The notes under the pieces: generated by a model
Databases searched by the model: none
What the model saw: the letters and a program-made list of their open reading frames with translations, nothing else
What the model was told of the DNA's origin: nothing
Shown: positions 60,767-64,000 of the stretch, piece after piece
Numbering within the stretch: position 1 is the stretch's first letter
Layout: each line of letters opens with the position of its first letter
Assembly (NCBI RefSeq): GCF_051132615.1
Contig: NZ_CP152375.1
Coordinates: 1,550,001-1,614,000, forward strand
Reading direction: 5' to 3'
DNA: 64,000 bases
Source: G051132615 sp051132615
GTDB lineage: Bacteria; Pseudomonadota; Gammaproteobacteria; Burkholderiales; Neisseriaceae
Program-made: the position numbers and the translations under genes

Positions 60767-60779
60767 AAAAATGAGAAAG

Positions 60780-61106
60780 TTAAATCATATCTTCTTCATT
60801 CACTGGAGTTTGCCAATCAAATTTTCTTGGTTCTGTGTTTTTTGAAGAAACTTTATTCAAGTTTTTTTCTTCAGATATTTTTTTTTCAGGTTCAGTTTTT
60901 TGGGTTATTTCTATATTAATATTTTTTTTGATAAACAGATTTAATCCCCGTTGAGAAACAGTAACATCGTTCATAGCCAAATATTTTCTAATAGCAACTT
61001 CTGTGAACCCCTTTTTTTTAAGAGTCAAAATATCACTTTTAAATGGTTCTAATTTTGAGCGACCAACTGTTTTTTCTTTTTCCATAAATTCTTCTAGTGT
61101 AATCAT
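60780..61106 (-). CDS. TraK-like DNA-binding protein
   Basis: A 108-residue protein. Residues 14-60 ('GRSKLEPFKSDILTLKKKGFTEVAIRKYLAMNDVTVSQRGLNLFIKK') look like a helix-turn-helix; a charged linker follows, and the protein ends 'PRKFDWQTPVNEEDMI'. This layout, with a short aromatic and acidic tail, is like IncP TraK, which binds oriT. It supports a mobilisable element, but the match is by pattern only. Confidence 0.5.
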   Translation of the reverse strand: MITLEEFMEKEKTVGRSKLEPFKSDILTLKKKGFTEVAIRKYLAMNDVTVSQRGLNLFIKKNINIEITQKTEPEKKISEEKNLNKVSSKNTEPRKFDWQTPVNEEDMI

Positions 61107-61271
61107 ATAAAAACTCTCAGAAATAAAAATAGTAGTATAAATATAACATAAAATATAAAAAAGAAGTATTAAGAATAAAATAAAAATCTAAAAATATAAT
61201 TAATGAAAGTATTACTAAATAAAAATTATTCTATTCCATTAATGACAAATTACATTCAGCTAAGAGCACAG
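61107..61271. other. Gap upstream of the TraK-like gene
   Basis: AT-rich, no ORF. Together with the inverted-repeat element that follows it makes up a 514-bp stretch without a gene. Confidence 0.3.
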
Positions 61272-61487
61272 GCTGTGTGAAAACTCATTTTTTGCAACAT
61301 TTCTAACCGAGTAAGTTATGTGAGGATTACAACTATTAGCCATTGAAACACCGCAACCCGATAGCGCTAAATATTCAGTTTTAAAGGCTCTGAGCACTCC
61401 TAGAGATGAATCTCAGTGTATAAATATTTTTACTCTCTCTGAGTTGAATAGTATTGAAACGCAGTAAAAAACGAGTTTTCACACAGC
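61272..61487. mobile_element. 216-bp MITE-like element with terminal inverted repeats
   Basis: The ends 61272-61303 and 61456-61487 are inverted repeats beginning GCTGTGTGAAAACTC (15 bases identical), then diverging slightly with about six mismatches over 32 bases. The inside has no ORF. The size and ends fit a non-autonomous derivative of an insertion sequence. A target duplication could not be made out. Confidence 0.7.
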
Positions 61488-61620
61488 TTGGGCGAGAAGC
61501 GGACACTTTCAAGTTGTCTTATAGCGCTTCAAGTTTTATTAGATAAACATATTAATTGCCTACTCTACTATGTGATAATATTGATTATATGTTATTAGAG
61601 TATGGAGACCATACAATAAA
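61488..61620. other. Promoter region of the second cyclase locus
   Basis: No ORF. The Cap15-like gene starts at 61621 with a GGAG about 13 bases upstream. The MITE-like element ends 134 bp before that start and could have displaced the original promoter. Confidence 0.3.
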
Positions 61621-62190
61621 ATGAAGAATGATAGTTTTGTTATAAAAATAGGTGTTATTTCATGTTTGTTAGTAACATCAGTTTTTATATTTTTTATTAC
61701 TGGAAATTGGATAAATATTTTCAAAGTTATGCTCCCTTCTGTGCTTTTGTGTACAGCCATTATTTGGCTTATTGATAATTATTTATGGAAGTTTAAATTT
61801 ACTAAATCTTTTTTTGATAATCTTCCAAATTTAAATGGCGAATAGTTAGCTATTGTGCAAAAAAAAAGTGATAAAGAACCTCATATAATGAAAGTCATTA
61901 TTAAGCAAACTAGGTCTAGTATTAGTTTAGAATTTACTGGCGATAGAGTGATGTCACAATCAACAATGGCAAGGCTTATTCAAGTAGAAGGAGTTTATCA
62001 ACTAAAATATATGTGGAATGGTCACTTTAATAAAGAATATAAGCCTAAAGTATTTGGTAAATTAGAAGGTGCTGCTATTTTGGATTTTTATGATGAGTTA
62101 GATTCTTTGCAAGGAATATATTGGACATATATGCACTCGAAATCAAATAGCATAGGTGATATGACATTCAAAAGACTTAACAAATCATAA
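61621..62190 (+). pseudogene. Cap15-like membrane effector interrupted by one amber codon
   Basis: One frame runs from ATG 61621 to the stop at 62190 except for TAG at 61843-61845 (codon 75). The first part has two transmembrane helices and ends 'FFDNLPNLNGE'; the second continues 'LAIVQKKSDKEPHIMKVIIKQTRSSISLEF...MSQSTMARL...YQLKYMWNG...LEGAAILDF...LQGIYWTY...SIGDMTFKRL'. This is the layout of the S-2TM-beta (Cap15) effector family, in which a Gly-x-Trp stands where the TAG is. Reading TAG as TGG gives an intact protein of 189 residues. In-frame GTG at 61855 could restart the barrel alone. Next gene is the cyclase, 21 bp on. Confidence 0.7.
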
Positions 62191-62211
62191 TATATTTACA
62201 AGGACATTATT

Positions 62212-62904
62212 ATGGGATTAAAAGAAGATCTAAATAGTGAGTTAGGTCAAATTTTTACTGAGAAATGGGATGTGCAGGAAACTACCAATATTCCAGATCC
62301 CGATCACTTACGTTTAAGTAACCACGCTAAAAAACTCGCAGAGGCAACAATACTTTATGCTGACTTGGATGGTTCCACTAGTATGGTAGATAATTATAAG
62401 TGGTGGTTTTCTGCTGAGATTTATAAAGCTTATTTACGGTGTGCTGCCCGTATTATAAAAGATAAAGGCGGGGTTATTACCGCTTATGATGGAGATCGTA
62501 TAATGGCTGTTTTTACAGGAAATGCTAAAAACACTAATGCAGTAAAAGCGGCAATGAATATTAATTATGCTGTAATTTATATAATTAGACCGTTAATCAA
62601 AAAGCATTATCCAAACACTACCTTTGAGCTTAAACATAAAATCGGTATAGACTGCAGTGAAATTTATGCTTCTAGGATTGGGGTGCGGGGTTCTAATGAT
62701 CTTGTTTGGGTGGGGAGAGCCGCCAATTACGCAGCAAAACTTACAACCATGTCAGGAAAACCCCTTTGGATTACGAATACAGTTTTTAATAAATTAGCTA
62801 ATGAAGCAAAGTACAGTGAAGGTGTTCTAATGTGGGATGAGAAAGTATGGAGCGCTATGAATAATATGAAAATATATTGTTCTAATTATCATTGGTCTTT
62901 TTAG
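62212..62904 (+). CDS. Second Pycsar-type class III nucleotide cyclase
   Basis: A 230-residue soluble cyclase, only distantly similar to the one at 58512. Metal-binding Asp51 lies in 'ILYADLDGSTSMVDN' and Asp95 in 'ITAYDGDRIMAVF'; 'KIGIDCSEIYASRIGVRG' and 'VWVGRAANYAAKL' complete the catalytic domain. Length and lack of membrane or sensor domains fit PycC. It follows the Cap15-like effector, so the pair should form a defence system. The cyclase itself looks intact. An AAGGACA site precedes the ATG. Confidence 0.82.
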   Translation: MGLKEDLNSELGQIFTEKWDVQETTNIPDPDHLRLSNHAKKLAEATILYADLDGSTSMVDNYKWWFSAEIYKAYLRCAARIIKDKGGVITAYDGDRIMAVFTGNAKNTNAVKAAMNINYAVIYIIRPLIKKHYPNTTFELKHKIGIDCSEIYASRIGVRGSNDLVWVGRAANYAAKLTTMSGKPLWITNTVFNKLANEAKYSEGVLMWDEKVWSAMNNMKIYCSNYHWSF

Positions 62905-63460
62905 TACCAATGGCGAACTTTATGTAATATCTTGAGAGGTAGCCAAATAATCAATTGTTATATAAATTTTCAACCTTCAGAAATGACTGCTCTGGGCACT
63001 GAGCTGACTATAGTCTCTGAACAGACAAGTCTTTTCTGAAATCAAAATCTTGTAAACGTATCCAATAAAGTGAATACCTTGCCATGTCACAATTCTTTTT
63101 TTGAAGGAAAAAGCTATTTTTGAATAAAGGGCTGTTGAAACTAAACTCCGAATACTGAATAACTAAGTACACATGAAATAAATTAAAAAGAATTTTCATA
63201 ATAATAAAAAAATACTTAAATGAGTTAAAAATAAACTATAAAAAATACAAATAAATTATAGTATACAAATTTATAACAAAAATAAAAAAATTTTGAATGC
63301 TTAAACACCTTTAAAGTAAAGACTAGACAGAGGATGAACTAATAAAGAATTTTAAAACTAAACGCAGGATAGGCAGTAGCCGGTAAATACCTTGTATTTA
63401 AGTTCTGCTTATGCAGAAAAGATGATATGATTCTAAAAAAATTTATTTTGAGTAGTAAGA
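62905..63460. other. 556-bp gap without recognisable gene
   Basis: AT-rich. A minus-strand open stretch of 63 codons (63008-63199) has no ribosome site and no family resemblance; it may be a remnant. No repeat, promoter or terminator could be supported. A GTAG-rich stretch before 63461 precedes the final gene. Confidence 0.3.
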
Positions 63461-64000
63461 ATGGATGAAGAGTTTCAGTTAAGTCTAAATCAATCTTTTG
63501 CTGATCAGCAAAGATTACAACGCGAGCAAGAAGAGCAATTACAACGCCAAAAAGAAGCGTTGGAGTTGGCACAACAGAAGGCTCCTGAACTCAATGAAAC
63601 TGTAAAAAATGCTTTTGACCAAAGCGAGTTTACCCATAATCTAAACCAATTATCTCCAGAACAAAAAGAAGCTGTTTTTGAAGGTTTAGCTGTGGACGTT
63701 GCCTTTAAAAGTGGGCATAACGATCATCCCAATATCAAATTGATGTATTACGATCCTCAAACTGGCTGTCTAATGGCTAATATAGGCAATAATAAATATG
63801 CCTTTGTAAATGTAGAAGAAACCATAAATGGCAAAGGGCTTACCGTTGATCCAGAATTGTTGGAGGCTAAAAATCCAGATAAAACAGAATATCAGAAAGC
63901 AAAATCTGAGCCTTATAGTGAGCTTTATCAAAGAGCCTATCCACCTGTAGGACGTAAAAAGCAGATTATCGATGCGTTAGATGAACATTTGTTTGATAAA
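63461..64000 (+). CDS. Partial unknown protein with coiled-coil N-terminus (3' end outside window)
   Basis: ATG at 63461 opens a frame of 180 codons that runs off the window. Residues 10-45 are a Gln/Glu-rich helix ('FADQQRLQREQEEQLQRQKEALELAQQ'-type sequence), followed by 'LSPEQKEAVFEGLAVDVAFKSGHNDHPNIKLMYYDP' and a beta-rich part around 'CLMANIGNNKYAFVNVEE'. No family recognised. Hydrophilic, no signal peptide. It could be a relaxase-region protein, a T4SS-exported protein or a toxin; the rest is needed. Confidence 0.6.
   Translation, partial: MDEEFQLSLNQSFADQQRLQREQEEQLQRQKEALELAQQKAPELNETVKNAFDQSEFTHNLNQLSPEQKEAVFEGLAVDVAFKSGHNDHPNIKLMYYDPQTGCLMANIGNNKYAFVNVEETINGKGLTVDPELLEAKNPDKTEYQKAKSEPYSELYQRAYPPVGRKKQIIDALDEHLFDK

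Noticed and set aside
61621..62190. Reading the two halves as two independent small genes
   Set aside because: Both are in the same frame, separated only by one TAG and four codons, and together they give a complete two-helix plus barrel protein. The second half lacks an ATG start with a ribosome site.

Overview
The window is AT-rich bacterial DNA, most probably from a Neisseriaceae-like betaproteobacterium. That is inferred from gene order (dapB-bamE divergent from fur-aat, dusB-fis-purH, hemJ-hemL) and from the protein sequences; no ribosomal RNA is present to fix it. I saw no copies of the known Neisseria DNA-uptake words, so the genus is left open.

Layout. 1-2.3 kb: a small-GTPase/roadblock signalling operon, cut by the window start. 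2.5-5.5 kb: dusB-fis-purH on the minus strand. 5.6-7.2 kb: a DUF882 (YcbK-like) cell-wall protein and a secreted glutamine cyclotransferase. 7.6-19.0 kb: a complete VirB1-VirB11 type IV secretion cluster with a TrbM-like gene but no VirD4. Its VirB7 carries an N0-like domain as in the Xanthomonas-type bacterial-killing systems. 19.1-22.1 kb: five tandem secreted DUF4189 paralogues plus a decayed sixth. 22.3-23.6 kb: tRNA-Leu(CAA) and, 1.2 kb away, a degenerate copy of its 3' end, bracketing a lone TrbM-like gene.

24-52.4 kb is mostly ordinary chromosome: formaldehyde detoxification, exonuclease III and DciA, lysine biosynthesis (dapB, dapD, lysO), bamE, fur, aat, a PilZ-like protein, rsuA, a NlpC/P60 hydrolase, ubiB, a putrescine importer, recQ, hemJ/hemL and a pteridine reductase. 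Two regulatory candidates stand out here: a Fur-controlled small RNA at about 25.35 kb and a 57-codon leader ORF overlapping the start of the putrescine importer.

52.5 kb to the window end is a mobile element next to a CAT-anticodon tRNA. It has an integrase and a DUF4224 protein, IncP-like transfer genes (TraM-, TraL-, TrbM- and TraK-like), a repressor/Cro switch and a replication-type protein. Its cargo is two separate Pycsar-type antiphage loci. The first is an apparently intact PycTM-PycC pair. The second is a class III nucleotide cyclase preceded by a Cap15-like (two-helix plus beta-barrel) effector that is interrupted by one amber codon exactly where the family has a tryptophan. A frameshifted nuclease gene and a small inverted-repeat element show that the cargo region is decaying and turning over. 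The far end of the element lies outside the window.
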